Assembly: GCA_016783745.1 (NCBI GenBank)
Contig: JADHVZ010000017.1
Location: forward strand, 1 to 41,713
DNA: 41,713 bases
DNA from: Candidatus Omnitrophota bacterium
Lineage (GTDB): Bacteria > Omnitrophota > Gorgyraeia > JAHIPI01
Direction: 5' to 3'
The position numbers and the translations under genes are program-made. Of this stretch, positions 24,006 through 36,570 are shown piece after piece (the stretch's first letter is position 1; the number at the start of each line of letters is the position of its first letter). The notes below the pieces were generated by a model. It was not told the DNA's origin. It made no database searches and was given only the letters and a program-made list of their open reading frames with translations.

Positions 24006-25619
24006 TTAACGGTGCATTATAACACGCTGCTCAAACATTGTCAACACTGTGTTTGTAAGCCAGTACAACACCAGTCCGGATGGGAAGCTATACATGATAA
24101 ACAAAAACATGACCGGCATCAATACCATCATCTGCCGCTGCTGTTTAGCTTGCGGGCTCTCTTCCCCGCCTTTTTTTGTAGACATCTTTTGCTGGAATAC
24201 CATGGCCACAGCCATTAAAATAGGTAGAATATTTACGCTACTACCTATCGCCGGTAAAGAAAAAGGAAGCGGCACTCCATCCGGCATTGATAAATCCTTG
24301 ATCCATAAAAAGTGGGCGCCTCTAAGCTCTATAGAGCGCATTAAACCCTGATAAAGGGCTATAAACACAGGTATTTGCAAGAAAAGTGGTAAACATCCTC
24401 CCATTGGGTTGACATTATATGTTTTATAAAGCGCCATCATCTCTTTATTCAGCTTGTTAGGATTATCTTTGTGTTCACTTCTAAGTTTTTCCATATGCGG
24501 CTGGATCTCTTGCATCTTCTTCATGGATTCATAGCTTTTGCGGGACAAGGGGAATAACGCAAGATTAACAAGGGCAGAAAGTAATATTATAGACACGCCC
24601 CAATTTCTGAAGACGCGATGGAAAAGAGCGAGGCCGGATACAAGGATCTGGCTGATGCCTCCGAAAAAGCCATAGCTAAGTGCTTCCTGCAATTCGTACG
24701 GCTTAAGGAATTCCTTCTTAGTCGGCCCGGCAAACAATAAATAACTATGCGATGTACCCGTATTTGGATCGACTCTAAATTTACTCAACTTTATGCTAGA
24801 CAATATGTTATTATCCTTTGTCTCTGACAACACAAGGCCTTTTGTAGGCGCGGAAGGCTTTGTTATAACTGAAAAATACTTGTTTTGTAGGCCTGCATAA
24901 TTGACCGTTCCCTCTACAGTGACCCCTTCCCCCTTTTTCCCATTATCTCTCCTCGCCTTCCCTGATACATGGGATACGAGCTGCGCGTATCTTCTATCGA
25001 GCCGGGTCGGTATGTCAATATTGGAACCCGCTACTATTGAGTACTCGGCATACACCGGCTGCATAGTCGGGTTGAATATATAAATCTCTAATTCTATGTG
25101 GTAGGATAAGTTATGGAATATATATTTTTTTACTATCTGAAGCCCTGTAGAGGTTTCTCCCCTGAATACGACCTTATTCCTTTCTTCAGTGGCCTGGTAC
25201 CGCAGACGTGATATGTGGGGCGTATCAAACCCGTCCAGATTAAAAATGCCCTCTTCAGGAAGTTCAATATCTACCAGCTTAAAGGCTTCATCTTTGCCCG
25301 GGGGCGGATATTCCTTAAGAGAAATACTTTTTATGCAACCACCTACATTGCTTAGAGTTACAACATATTTATCAGTTTCTATAGTAGTGGTTTTCCCTGG
25401 GGTTACATCATAGTTCTGGGAAATGGCTTCCGCCGCATAGTCTGCTCTGATCGGCGATGCTCCTGATCGCTCTGCCGGCATCCTCCCAATGACATCTGTA
25501 GTTTTGGGCTCTGCCGGCACCGTATTGTAAGCATCCGGATAGCGATTTGAAATATAAAATTGATAACCAAAAAGAATTACGGCAGCTATAACAACGGCCA
25601 TGATCGTCCTTTTATCCAT
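24006..25619 (-). CDS. yidC: Membrane protein insertase YidC
   Basis: 537 residues, the long Gram-negative type. The N-terminal membrane anchor (AVVIAAVILFGYQFYI) is followed by a large periplasmic beta-supersandwich domain, then the conserved insertase core (WGVSIILLSALVNLALFPLS ... MGGCLPLFLQIPVFIALYQGL ... MFLFIMYSFPSGLVLYWLTN). It inserts and folds inner-membrane proteins with or without SecYEG. The periplasmic domain indicates a diderm envelope. It is directly adjacent to yidD (0-base gap). Confidence 0.97.
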   Translation of the reverse strand: MDKRTIMAVVIAAVILFGYQFYISNRYPDAYNTVPAEPKTTDVIGRMPAERSGASPIRADYAAEAISQNYDVTPGKTTTIETDKYVVTLSNVGGCIKSISLKEYPPPGKDEAFKLVDIELPEEGIFNLDGFDTPHISRLRYQATEERNKVVFRGETSTGLQIVKKYIFHNLSYHIELEIYIFNPTMQPVYAEYSIVAGSNIDIPTRLDRRYAQLVSHVSGKARRDNGKKGEGVTVEGTVNYAGLQNKYFSVITKPSAPTKGLVLSETKDNNILSSIKLSKFRVDPNTGTSHSYLLFAGPTKKEFLKPYELQEALSYGFFGGISQILVSGLALFHRVFRNWGVSIILLSALVNLALFPLSRKSYESMKKMQEIQPHMEKLRSEHKDNPNKLNKEMMALYKTYNVNPMGGCLPLFLQIPVFIALYQGLMRSIELRGAHFLWIKDLSMPDGVPLPFSLPAIGSSVNILPILMAVAMVFQQKMSTKKGGEESPQAKQQRQMMVLMPVMFLFIMYSFPSGLVLYWLTNTVLTMFEQRVIMHR

Positions 25620-25859
25620 CTAATCTATCTCCTTAGCTTTTATTGCCGGTTCAACAGGGTCATATCCCCCACCGGAAAAAGGGTTACATCGCAATATTCT
25701 CCGGATACCCAAAAACAGCCCCCTTGCCGCGCCCTTAGTCTCAACCGCTATTTTGGTATATTCAGAGCAAGTCGGGCAATACTTACATGTTGGTAACATG
25801 TATGATGACAAATAGTTACGATAAAAATTAATACACTTTATGATTACCCGCTTGATCAT
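25620..25859 (-). CDS. yidD: Membrane protein insertion efficiency factor YidD
   Basis: 79 residues. YRNYLSSYMLPTCKYCPTCSEYTKIAVE and RRILRCNPFSGGGYDPV are the family signatures (the usual reads P.CRF.PTCS.Y..E...G..KG). A small inner-membrane-associated protein that helps YidC. Its ATG overlaps the rnpA stop by 4 bases. Confidence 0.95.
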   Translation of the reverse strand: MIKRVIIKCINFYRNYLSSYMLPTCKYCPTCSEYTKIAVETKGAARGLFLGIRRILRCNPFSGGGYDPVEPAIKAKEID

Positions 25860-26212
25860 AATATCTTTGCCCGCTTCATCAATCGCCTTAATTTTTCGTC
25901 CACACTTTTGTACTCCACGTTATCCGGCAACGGCCTTCGTACGATGATTATAAGGTCATGCGCGGCGGCGGCCATATCCTTCTTGTTCTGCCTAAAAAAC
26001 TCTCTGACCAGCCGCTTCGCCCTGTTTCTTTTATGCGCCAGCGGCATCGTATATGAACTTACGACTACGCCCAATCTATGACGGCCTGTGTTGTTTTCAA
26101 GTTTTGTCAATACAAAAGGGCCTTCTTTGAATGATGCCCCGCTTGCCCGGGCCGCCTGAAACTCCCGGCTCTTTCTCACCCTCTCCGGTCTTCTGAACGT
26201 CCGGCCGCTCAT
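25856..26212 (-). CDS. rnpA: Ribonuclease P protein component
   Basis: 118 residues. [18 protein letters not shown] and the RNR motif [15 protein letters not shown] are the RNase P protein signatures. It binds the catalytic RNA and the pre-tRNA leader. It overlaps rpmH and yidD by 4 bases on each side, so the operon is tightly coupled. Confidence 0.96.
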   Translation of the reverse strand: MSGRTFRRPERVRKSREFQAARASGASFKEGPFVLTKLENNTGRHRLGVVVSSYTMPLAHKRNRAKRLVREFFRQNKKDMAAAAHDLIIIVRRPLPDNVEYKSVDEKLRRLMKRAKIL

Positions 26213-26346
26213 ACAGTAAGTCTGTGCTTACCTTTGCTCCGTCGGTGTCTCAGGACTTTCCGCCCGTGGCGGGTAGCCATGCGCTTTCTGAATCCATGCT
26301 TTCTTTTGCGCTTGATATTGGATTTGGGTTTTAATGTTTTTTTCAC
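26209..26346 (-). CDS. rpmH: 50S ribosomal protein L34
   Basis: 45 residues read on the minus strand from a GTG at 26346: [19 protein letters not shown] then [20 protein letters not shown] and a short tail to a TGA. It matches bL34 end to end. An AAAGGAG Shine-Dalgarno lies 10 bases upstream of the GTG. It is the first gene of the rpmH-rnpA-yidD-yidC operon beside the origin. Confidence 0.95.
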   Translation of the reverse strand: MKKTLKPKSNIKRKRKHGFRKRMATRHGRKVLRHRRSKGKHRLTV

Positions 26347-26399
26347 GGCGAACCGGCTCCTTTCATTGATCCCCGTTTGCACACAGAAATTGTTCCGTA

Positions 26400-26427
26400 A
26401 TTATATCATATACAAATTGATAGTCAA
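26400..26427 (-). promoter_or_regulatory. Sigma-70 promoter of rpmH operon
   Basis: On the minus strand TTGACT (26427-26422), a 16-base spacer and a perfect TATAAT (26405-26400). The leader to the GTG is about 47 bases. Confidence 0.8.
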
Positions 26428-26472
26428 GAATAATCTCGAATTTAAAAAAAATCTTCCAACCACTCATTTTTC

Positions 26473-26501
26473 TTGCAAACGTTTTTTTTGTTTGCTATAA
26501 T
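26473..26501 (+). promoter_or_regulatory. Sigma-70 promoter of dnaA
   Basis: TTGCAA (26473-26478), a 17-base spacer and TATAAT (26496-26501) on the plus strand. The leader of about 205 bases to the dnaA ATG contains the DnaA boxes, so DnaA could repress itself. It diverges from the rpmH promoter. Confidence 0.7.
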
Positions 26502-26601
26502 AGCCGCTATCGAGAAATAACTGCCATTGACGCTCAAAAAAACAGGCATCTTTAGGGTGTGATGTGCCTGTACGATTATCGTGTTTTATGCTCAAGATTG
26601 C

Positions 26602-26696
26602 TGTGGATAACTTGTTAATAACTTCTGGATAAATTGCGGATTTTTGGGTTTCCCTCTATGTTTAAGCAGGTTATGTAAAATATTGGTTGTGGATAA
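26602..26696 (+). other. oriC part 1: DnaA-box cluster upstream of dnaA
   Basis: Perfect DnaA boxes (TGTGGATAA, the complement of TTATCCACA) lie at 26602-26610 and 26688-26696. A one-mismatch box TCTGGATAA lies at 26624-26632. All three have the same orientation and the spaces are A/T-rich. It is the upstream half of a bipartite origin flanking dnaA. Confidence 0.75.
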
Positions 26697-26712
26697 GAAA
26701 AAGGAATGTGTT

Positions 26713-28110
26713 ATGGAGCAGGCTCATAGCAAGATATGGGACAAGGCGCTTGTCTCGCTGAAGGATAGCATTAACCAGCAGACCTACGAAACGTGGTTAC
26801 TGCCCATGCGCCTTGTCGGAGTGGGCGAGGAATCGATCACGCTGGGCGTGCCTAATAAATTTTTCAAAAACTGGGTCGAAGAGCACTATTCTGATGTTAT
26901 AGAGCGTTCCATCGAGACCAGCGGTAATAAAAAGCTTGCCGTAGAACTTGTTATACTCACGGATGAGGGCCCCCGCAAAGAGAGCGCCGAAAACGGGCAA
27001 GCCCCGGATAACAGGGTAGAGGGGCCTGCGCCCGACGAGCCTAAAAAACATATATTCCCGTTCTTTTTTAAGAAGGCCCTGCCGAGCGAAGAAACAAAGC
27101 TGAACCCAAAATACACGTTTGAAAGTTTTGTCGTGGGCCCGGGTAACCGTTTCGCGCATGCCGCCGCGCTGGCTATAAGCGAATCACCGGCCAAGGCCTA
27201 TAATCCTTTATTCATCTACGGAAAGGTGGGCCTGGGTAAGACTCATCTAATGCAGGCAATAGGCCACCATATTCTCAAGAACAAGCAGAACATCAAGTGC
27301 ATATACATAACCAGCGAAAAATTCACCAACCAGCTGATCAACGCCATCCAGAACAGAACGACCTTAAAATTCAGGCAGATGTATAGAAACGTTGACCTGC
27401 TATTGATCGATGACATCCATTTTATAGCCGGCAAAGAAGCTACTCAAGAGGAATTTTTCCATACATTTAACACTTTATACGATGCGCACAACCAAATAGT
27501 CGTCTCAAGCGACCGTTCGCCCAAGGATATTGCCGCGCTTGAAGAGCGCCTGGTCTCACGTTTTGAGTGGGGCCTGGTCACGGACATACAACCTCCCGAT
27601 GTTGAGACGCGCATCGCGATATTGCGTCAAAAAGCGGAGAGGGAAGGGGTGGCCGCCCCGGACGATGTGACTTTCTTCATCGCTGAAAAAATAAAGACAA
27701 ATATCAGAGAACTTGAAGGCGCCCTGATAAGAGTCGCCGCATACGCGAAGCTGGTGGGGCGTGATATTAACTTGGAGCTGGTCAGAGAAGTGCTGAAAGA
27801 CCTGCTGAAAGAGTCCGAAAAAAAGATCACCATAGAACTGATACAGCAAAAAGTGGCGCACTATTTTGATATCAGGGTCTCTGATCTGAGAAATAAGAGA
27901 AGGACAAGGACCATTGTGTATCCGCGGCAGATCGCCATGTACTTATCGCGCGATCTTACGGATTCATCTTTGCCGGAGATTGGAGAGCAGTTTGGGGGAA
28001 GGGACCATAGCACAGTCATCCACGCGTATGAAAAGATTGAAAGGGATATAAACTCCAGTGACGATACAAAAAATATGGTGGAGAAGATAAAAGAGAGCAT
28101 AAAAGGATAA
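26713..28110 (+). CDS. dnaA: Chromosomal replication initiator DnaA
   Basis: 465 residues from MEQAHSKIWDKALVSL; AAGGAA precedes this ATG, and an upstream extension to 26644 runs through a DnaA box and is rejected. Domain I (INQQTYETWLLPM), a variable linker, domain III AAA+ (Walker A YGKVGLGKTHL with K where most have G, Walker B LLIDDIHFIAGKEATQEEFF) and domain IV (GGRDHSTVIHAYEKIERD) are complete. It binds the adjacent boxes and opens the origin. Confidence 0.98.
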   Translation: MEQAHSKIWDKALVSLKDSINQQTYETWLLPMRLVGVGEESITLGVPNKFFKNWVEEHYSDVIERSIETSGNKKLAVELVILTDEGPRKESAENGQAPDNRVEGPAPDEPKKHIFPFFFKKALPSEETKLNPKYTFESFVVGPGNRFAHAAALAISESPAKAYNPLFIYGKVGLGKTHLMQAIGHHILKNKQNIKCIYITSEKFTNQLINAIQNRTTLKFRQMYRNVDLLLIDDIHFIAGKEATQEEFFHTFNTLYDAHNQIVVSSDRSPKDIAALEERLVSRFEWGLVTDIQPPDVETRIAILRQKAEREGVAAPDDVTFFIAEKIKTNIRELEGALIRVAAYAKLVGRDINLELVREVLKDLLKESEKKITIELIQQKVAHYFDIRVSDLRNKRRTRTIVYPRQIAMYLSRDLTDSSLPEIGEQFGGRDHSTVIHAYEKIERDINSSDDTKNMVEKIKESIKG

Positions 28111-28112
28111 TA

Positions 28113-28283
28113 TGTGGATAAGTTGTGTATAAGGGCCCTAATGTTGTCCGCGCAGTGTGATTTTGTTAATACCGGGTATAAATAGATGGATTTTTCAACG
28201 TACTTATTCTACTCTAACTCAATAGTATTAAATATTTAATATAGTTATCAACATATCAACAACTATTACTACTACAACTACTA
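28113..28283 (+). other. oriC part 2: DnaA boxes and DnaA-trio-like unwinding tract between dnaA and dnaN
   Basis: A perfect box TGTGGATAA (28113-28121) and a one-mismatch box TGTGTATAA (28124-28132) follow the dnaA stop. After an A/T-rich stretch, a TTATCAACA box (28245-28253) is followed 9 bases later by triplets CTA TTA CTA CTA CAA CTA CTA (28263-28283). Read 3' to 5' on the other strand, six of the seven fit the DnaA-trio rule (G/A)A(T/A). This resembles the Bacillus subtilis unwinding element. The rest of 28133-28324 is A/T-rich with no gene. Confidence 0.7.
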
Positions 28284-28324
28284 TCTTTTTTTAAACTATA
28301 AGAACTAAAGAAGAAGGGGGACCT

Positions 28325-29419
28325 ATGAAACTGGAGTGTGATAAAGAAACACTTTTAAAAGGTATATCGACAGTCCAAAACGCTATATCCATAAGGAACA
28401 CCTTACCTATATTATCAAATATATTACTTGAAACACAAAAAGATAACTTGACTATAATCGGGACAGACCTTGATATAGGTATAATAGAACATATTCCGGT
28501 AAATGTAGTAACGCCCGGGTCTATAACCGTACCGGCGAAGAAATTTATGGATATTATAAAGGAGCTGCCGGATGCGCAGATCATATTATCCGTAAGAAAA
28601 AATAATATGATGCATATAGCCTGTGAAAATTCTCAATTTAAGATAATGGGTATACCGAAAGATGATTTTCCAAAAATCCCGGAATTTAAAGAAAAGGTCC
28701 ACATAACCCTGGAGCAATCACTATTACGGACGATGTTAGGTATGACGTCTTTCGCGATAAGCAGGGATGAGACAAGGTATATATTAAACGGTGTTTATAT
28801 TATTTTAAAGAAAAACATGATCAAAATGGTGGCAACAGACGGTAGAAGGCTTGCTTTAGCTAAGAGGGATATAGACCTGCCTAAAAGCATTGACAAGAAG
28901 ATTATTATCCCGATGAAAACGGTCCAGGAATTACAGCGGAACCTTAAAGATAATGGTGAGGTATCCGTATTTTTCGGGGATAATCAGGTGATGTTCGATT
29001 TTGGAGGCCTGGCCATAATATCAAGGTTGATCGAAGGCGAATTTCCTAATTATGAACAGGTCATCCCCAAAGAGACGAAGGATAAAGTAGTCGTTGGCAG
29101 GGAAAAGCTTTTAATGGCGACAAAAAGGGCAAGTTTGCTCACAAGCCAGGATTCGCAGGGCATAAAAATGGACATTGAGAAGGGGAAGCTTGTGATCTCT
29201 AAACAATCGCCGGACATAGGAGAGGTGAGGGAAGAGCTTGATGTCGATTATAAAGGCCCGAATTTTTCAATAGGGTTCAATCCCGGCTATATAATCGATG
29301 TGCTGAAAAATATGGACGAGGAGTCCATAGGCTTTGAGCTGGAAAACCCTGAAAAACCGGGCGTTATCCGCACTAAAGACAGATATGTGTATGTAGTGTT
29401 GCCGATGCAATTATCGTGA
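28325..29419 (+). CDS. dnaN: DNA polymerase III beta sliding clamp
   Basis: 364 residues, normal length. Three clamp domains: MKLECDKETLLKGISTVQNAIS with RNTLPILSNILLE; SFAISRDETRYILNGVYI with VATDGRRLALAKR; and the C-terminal VYVVLPMQLS that forms the partner-binding pocket. It encircles DNA and tethers the polymerase. A GAAGGGGG stretch precedes the ATG. It follows the origin tract and precedes the dciA-gyrB genes. Confidence 0.98.
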   Translation: MKLECDKETLLKGISTVQNAISIRNTLPILSNILLETQKDNLTIIGTDLDIGIIEHIPVNVVTPGSITVPAKKFMDIIKELPDAQIILSVRKNNMMHIACENSQFKIMGIPKDDFPKIPEFKEKVHITLEQSLLRTMLGMTSFAISRDETRYILNGVYIILKKNMIKMVATDGRRLALAKRDIDLPKSIDKKIIIPMKTVQELQRNLKDNGEVSVFFGDNQVMFDFGGLAIISRLIEGEFPNYEQVIPKETKDKVVVGREKLLMATKRASLLTSQDSQGIKMDIEKGKLVISKQSPDIGEVREELDVDYKGPNFSIGFNPGYIIDVLKNMDEESIGFELENPEKPGVIRTKDRYVYVVLPMQLS

Positions 29420-29431
29420 CAATAAGATCTT

Positions 29432-32742
<3,311 letters not shown>

Positions 32743-32758
32743 TATAGGTAGTAGGCGA

Positions 32759-32859
32759 GGGTGTCAATGTGTCAGAGTGTCATAGTGTCAGGTATAAAAT
32801 TTTATATATTGGCATGAAAAAAATCCTGATACCCTGGCACTTTGACACCTGACACCCCA
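32759..32859. repeat. Hairpin with GTGTCA tandem-unit arms between gyrB and gyrA
   Basis: Left arm: GTGTCAAT GTGTCAGA GTGTCATA GTGTCAGG, an 8-base array. Right arm: CTGGCAC, TTTGACAC, CTGACACC. About 45 A/T-rich bases lie between. Same architecture as the heptad hairpins but with an 8-base unit. Confidence 0.8.
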
Positions 32860-32890
32860 AGATGATCGTGAATAAAAAAAGGAATAATCC

Positions 32891-35332
32891 ATGTATACAC
32901 GTAACGAAAAGGTAATCCCCGTTTATATCGAAGATGAGATGAAGGATTCGTATATAAGTTACGCGATGAGCGTGATCGTAGGGCGCGCTCTGCCGGATGT
33001 ACGTGACGGCCTGAAACCCGTTCACAGAAGGATCCTTTATGCGATGAAGGAACTGAACCTTGAGCATAATAAATCTTACAAGAAATGCGCAAGAATAACG
33101 GGAGAGGTACTCGGAAAATATCACCCCCACGGTGATATTGCGGTTTATGATGCTTTGGTGCGGATGGTTCAGAAATTTTCTTTGCGCTACCCTCTTGTCG
33201 ATGGGCAGGGGAATTTCGGATCGGTCGACGGCGATCCTCCGGCGAGTCTCAGATATACCGAAGCGCGGCTGGATGCTATAACGGATCACATGCTTGCGGA
33301 TATAGAGAAAGAGACTGTTGAGTTCATGCCAAACTTCGATGATTCACTGAAAGAGCCCACTGTCCTGCCGGCGGCGTTGCCCAACCTTTTAATAAACGGC
33401 TCAAGCGGCATAGCGGTAGGCATGGCCACTAATGTCCCGCCTCACAACCTGTCTGAAGTGGCGGACGGAGTCGCGGCGATGATAGATAACCCGGGGATCG
33501 AGACAAAAGAGCTTATGAAATATGTAAGCGGCCCTGATTTTCCGACGGGCGGCATCATCTGCGGCAGGGAGGGCATAGTTGAGGCCTATAAGACCGGCAG
33601 GGGGCGGTTGATAGTTCACGCCAAGGCGACCACCGAATCACTCAAAAATGGTAAACAGCAGATACTCATAACAGAGATCCCGTATCAGGTGAATAAGACT
33701 AACCTCATTGAGTCTATTGCTAATCTAGTCCAGTCAAAGCGCATTGAGGGCATAAGCGACCTGAGAGATGAATCGGACAAGGACGGCATGCGCATTGTCA
33801 TCGAACTCAAGCGCGACCAGGAACCGCAGGTAATACTGAATCAGCTTTATAAGCACACCCAGATGCAGACGACTTTTGGCATTATCATGCTGGCGCTTGT
33901 AAACAACAGGCCTGAGGTGCTGGGGTTAAAGCCGATCATAGGTCATTATATAGATCATCGTAAAAATATTATTGTCAACAGGACTAAATTCGATCTGAAA
34001 AAAGCCGAAGACAGAGCGCATATCCTCGAGGGGTTAAAGATAGCCCTGAAAAACCTGGATAAGATCATCAATCTGATCAAAAAGGCAAAAAGCCCGCAAG
34101 CCGCGAAGGAAGCGTTGATGGACAGGTTCGATCTATCTGAAAGGCAGGCGCAGGCGATCCTTGAGATGCAGTTGCAAAGACTGACAGGCATGGAGAGAGA
34201 AAAGATAGACATGGAGTATCTTGAGCTTTTAAAGAAGATCGAATACCTAAGGGGCATTCTGGGAAGCGAGGGGAAGGTCCTGGAGATAATCAAAACCGAA
34301 GTCAAAGACATCAAGAAAAAATTCGGGGATGAACGCAGGACAGAGATCCTTGGAAAAGTCCAGGAGCTTGAGATGGAGGATCTCATAGCCGAAGAGGACG
34401 TCGTGATAACCATAAGCCATTCAGGCTATATAAAGCGGTTCCCCGTATCCTCGTACAGGAAGCAGAAGAGGGGCGGCCGCGGCGTGACAGGCGCGGGCAC
34501 AAAGGAAGAGGATTTTATACAGGATATATTCATCGCTTCCACGCACGCGAACATGCTGTTTTTCACTGATAAGGGTAGGGCCCATCTTTTGAAGGCCTAC
34601 GATATCCCGCAGGCAGGTAGGCTCTCGAAAGGGAAATCTATAGTAAACCTTCTCAGGCTGTCCCAGGGCGAGGGTGTAACCTCAAGCCTGGCAGTTAAGG
34701 AATTCGAGGAAGACAAAAATCTTGTCATGGTCACGAAGGCCGGCAAGGTCAAGAAGTCAGTCCTTACGGATTTTGCCAACATAAGGCGCGGCGGTATAAA
34801 TGCGATCAACCTGGGGAAGGACGATGTCTTGATAGGCGTACAGCTGGTGGGAGAGAAGGACGAGATATTCATGGCCACGAGCGAAGGTAAGGCCGTAAGA
34901 TTCCCTGAAAAACAGGTGCGTCAGATGGGGAGGAACGCTGCCGGTGTGCGCGGGATGAGATTATCGAAAAAGGATGAAGTAGTGGGGATGGTGGTCGTAA
35001 GAGATAAAAAGACCACGTTACTTACCATCACTCAGAAGGGTTTCGGCAAAAGGACCGAGGCCTCGGAATACAGGATCCAGTCCCGCGGCGGCAAAGGCAT
35101 AATCAATATGAAGGTGACTCCCAAGAACGGGCCCGTGGTAAGCCTGAAAATGGTCTCGGATAAGGATGAAATAGTGCTTATTACACAGGGCGGCATGGTA
35201 GTGCGCTGCTCCATGAAAGATATAAGGACGACCGGCAGAGCGTCGCAGGGAGTAAAGGTAATCAAGCTTGATACAAAAGACAGCGTAGCGTCGGTCGCCA
35301 ACGTAGTAAAGGAAGAAGAAGGGGAAGAATAA
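32891..35332 (+). CDS. gyrA: DNA gyrase subunit A
   Basis: 813 residues. The N-terminal breakage-reunion domain has [25 protein letters not shown], and the catalytic Tyr lies in [11 protein letters not shown]. The C-terminal pinwheel has six blade repeats, and the GyrA box reads KRGGRGVTG (consensus QRRGGKG), supporting gyrase rather than topo IV. It uses an AAAGGAA site before the ATG. It follows gyrB with a tandem-unit hairpin in between. Quinolone-region residues are not obviously altered ([11 protein letters not shown]: Asp at position 83-equivalent is Ile/Ala-type rather than Ser). Confidence 0.97.
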   Translation: MYTRNEKVIPVYIEDEMKDSYISYAMSVIVGRALPDVRDGLKPVHRRILYAMKELNLEHNKSYKKCARITGEVLGKYHPHGDIAVYDALVRMVQKFSLRYPLVDGQGNFGSVDGDPPASLRYTEARLDAITDHMLADIEKETVEFMPNFDDSLKEPTVLPAALPNLLINGSSGIAVGMATNVPPHNLSEVADGVAAMIDNPGIETKELMKYVSGPDFPTGGIICGREGIVEAYKTGRGRLIVHAKATTESLKNGKQQILITEIPYQVNKTNLIESIANLVQSKRIEGISDLRDESDKDGMRIVIELKRDQEPQVILNQLYKHTQMQTTFGIIMLALVNNRPEVLGLKPIIGHYIDHRKNIIVNRTKFDLKKAEDRAHILEGLKIALKNLDKIINLIKKAKSPQAAKEALMDRFDLSERQAQAILEMQLQRLTGMEREKIDMEYLELLKKIEYLRGILGSEGKVLEIIKTEVKDIKKKFGDERRTEILGKVQELEMEDLIAEEDVVITISHSGYIKRFPVSSYRKQKRGGRGVTGAGTKEEDFIQDIFIASTHANMLFFTDKGRAHLLKAYDIPQAGRLSKGKSIVNLLRLSQGEGVTSSLAVKEFEEDKNLVMVTKAGKVKKSVLTDFANIRRGGINAINLGKDDVLIGVQLVGEKDEIFMATSEGKAVRFPEKQVRQMGRNAAGVRGMRLSKKDEVVGMVVVRDKKTTLLTITQKGFGKRTEASEYRIQSRGGKGIINMKVTPKNGPVVSLKMVSDKDEIVLITQGGMVVRCSMKDIRTTGRASQGVKVIKLDTKDSVASVANVVKEEEGEE

Positions 35333-35346
35333 CAAGGGGGTAGGCC

Positions 35347-35604
35347 ATGAAATTCAATGCCAAGGCGCTAGGTTTTAGTGTAGGGGTGATATGGGGGGTA
35401 GCCATTGCTCTCGTTACGGTTATCTACCTGTTTTCGGCAAAAACATACGGACAGAATTTTTTATACGCCCTTTCATCTATTTATCCGGGATTTTTGCCAA
35501 CACCTGCAGGAGCTTTTTTAGGGCTCTGCTACGGCTTTGTTGACGGCTTTATCGGCGGCTGGCTTGTGGCGAAGATGTATAATTTCTTTGCGAAGGAAAA
35601 TTGA
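35347..35604 (+). CDS. Small two-helix membrane protein, function unknown
   Basis: 85 residues with a good site (AAGGGGGTAGGCC before the ATG), 14 bases after gyrA, so probably the last gene of the gyr unit. Two hydrophobic segments are visible (about residues 8-30 and 53-78), with glycine-rich GAFLGLCYGFVDGFIGGWL between and in the second, and a short KMYNFFAKEN tail. Small proteins of this type are often labelled holin-like or bacteriophage holin in databases, but nothing here supports a phage role. Confidence 0.75.
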   Translation: MKFNAKALGFSVGVIWGVAIALVTVIYLFSAKTYGQNFLYALSSIYPGFLPTPAGAFLGLCYGFVDGFIGGWLVAKMYNFFAKEN

Positions 35605-35623
35605 GCTGAGGCAAAATTTTTAC

Positions 35624-35701
35624 GTCCCCATCGTCTAGCCTGGCCTAGGACACAAGCTTTTCAAGCTTGCGACCGGGGTTCAAATCCCCGTGGGGACGCC
35701 A
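35624..35701 (+). tRNA. tRNA-Glu (anticodon TTC)
   Basis: The acceptor GTCCCCA pairs with TGGGGAC, followed by G and encoded CCA. The anticodon loop TTTTCAA between CAAGC and GCTTG gives TTC. The T-arm is CCGGGGTTCAAATCCCCG. Its last bases form one arm of the palindrome that begins the accessory island. Confidence 0.95.
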
Positions 35702-35749
35702 TAATAAGAATAGACCGCTAAAAGCGGTCTATTCTTATTATGGCGTCCC
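35693..35749. repeat. Perfect 27-bp-arm palindrome spanning the tRNA-Glu 3' end (candidate attL)
   Basis: Bases 35693-35719 (starting GGGACGCCATAATAAG, ending GACCGCT) are exactly inverted at 35723-35749, with AAA as loop. The first 9 bases are the end of tRNA-Glu. Bases 35693-35719 recur as a direct repeat at 41491-41517. The inner part (17-bp arms) also reads as the tRNA terminator hairpin. Confidence 0.85.
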
Positions 35750-36153
35750 TTTATCAGAAAGTAAGAACCTATTTAAAGGGTACCCTTTAAATAAAAATTG
35801 TCAAAAATTCTTTCCCACTGGCTCGGCAGTGCGCCTGCCTGCACGCTGTAGCGTCTCTAAGAAGAGAAGCAACACGTGCCAGGCGCACTTTGTGTCCTCC
35901 TCGCCTGTAGCATATATGAAAGCGTAACATCGGCTCGAAGTCCACACCGCCTCACCCACTAACGTAATAACAGGGGTGGCTTCGGCGGTTTGCCGAGCCA
36001 TCACCTGAAACCTTTGCGGAAAAGCAAAATTTTCCCCCACCAAAATTTTGCCTTTCTGCTCAAAGAACAAATATCTTTTTTCACCACCTTCTTTTTTGGC
36101 AAATTTTGCCCCCACCCAAAATTTGCCCGGAAGGAGGTCAATTTTCAAAAGGC
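35703..36153. repeat. Left inverted arm of the accessory island
   Basis: About 450 bases whose reverse complement recurs, with differences, at 41097-41537. It has several internal hairpins: GCAAAATTTT...AAAATTTTGC (36024-36051) and GGCAAATTTT...AAAATTTGCC (36098-36127) with C-rich/G-rich loops, and AGTGCGCCTG/CAGGCGCACT (35828-35837/35880-35889). The minus strand keeps an open frame starting MKIDLLPGKFWVGAKF, also in the other arm. I treat it as repeat DNA rather than a gene. Confidence 0.85.
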
Positions 36154-36165
36154 GGATTATTATCC

Positions 36166-36194
36166 TTGATTACACTGTTATTAGATGTTAGAAT
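36166..36194 (+). promoter_or_regulatory. Promoter of the island HTH gene
   Basis: TTGATT (36166-36171), 17-base spacer, TAGAAT (36189-36194). It lies just inside the left arm. The leader of about 55 bases contains TATCCA...TGGATA, a possible operator for the HTH protein. Confidence 0.55.
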
Positions 36195-36254
36195 AACCAT
36201 CAAAGAACAGGGTAGCTTTCTTATCCATATTATCATATCAAAGTTTGGATATAT

Positions 36255-36467
36255 ATGTCAAGTACCAATTTAGGAAAAAAGATAAAAGAGTTAAGGGGTA
36301 AGATAGATATATCTCAGGATCAACTTGCCAAAAAAGCTGATATACCTTTCAGCACCCTCGTAAAAATAGAGGCCGGTTATACCCCAAATCCTTCAATGGA
36401 AACGCTTATCAAGATAGCTGATGCCTTTGAAGTAACCATTGATGAGCTCATAGGAAGGAAGAAATAG
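36255..36467 (+). CDS. XRE-family HTH regulator, candidate R-M controller
   Basis: 70 residues, a single HTH_3 domain: NLGKKIKELRGKIDISQDQLAKKADIPFSTLVKIEAGYTPNPSMETLIKIADAFEVTIDELIGRKK. This is the size and layout of C proteins of type II restriction-modification systems, which time endonuclease expression after entry into a new host. It has its own promoter and sits ahead of the methyltransferase gene. A controller role is inferred from context; an ordinary repressor of the island is equally possible. Confidence 0.85.
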   Translation: MSSTNLGKKIKELRGKIDISQDQLAKKADIPFSTLVKIEAGYTPNPSMETLIKIADAFEVTIDELIGRKK

Positions 36468-36468
36468 A

Positions 36469-36498
36469 TTGACATGTCCCAGGTTATAATGGTAAAAT
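36469..36498 (+). promoter_or_regulatory. Promoter ahead of the methyltransferase operon
   Basis: TTGACA (36469-36474), 18-base spacer, TAAAAT (36493-36498). It begins right after the HTH stop codon. A TATAAT also occurs at 36485-36490 but with only 10 bases from TTGACA. It would give a leader of about 100 bases. Confidence 0.55.
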
Positions 36499-36570
36499 CA
36501 ATATGGTTAAAAATTAAATATAGGCGTGGTGCGTTCGAAGGGGGAGCCTCCACATTAAACAAGTAAAACC

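Noticed and set aside
35347-35604. Phage holin
   Set aside because: Two hydrophobic segments alone do not show this, and the gene is attached to gyrA with no phage genes nearby.
36469-36490. TTGACA with the nearby TATAAT as one promoter
   Set aside because: Spacing is only 10 bases; TAAAAT at 18 bases fits better.
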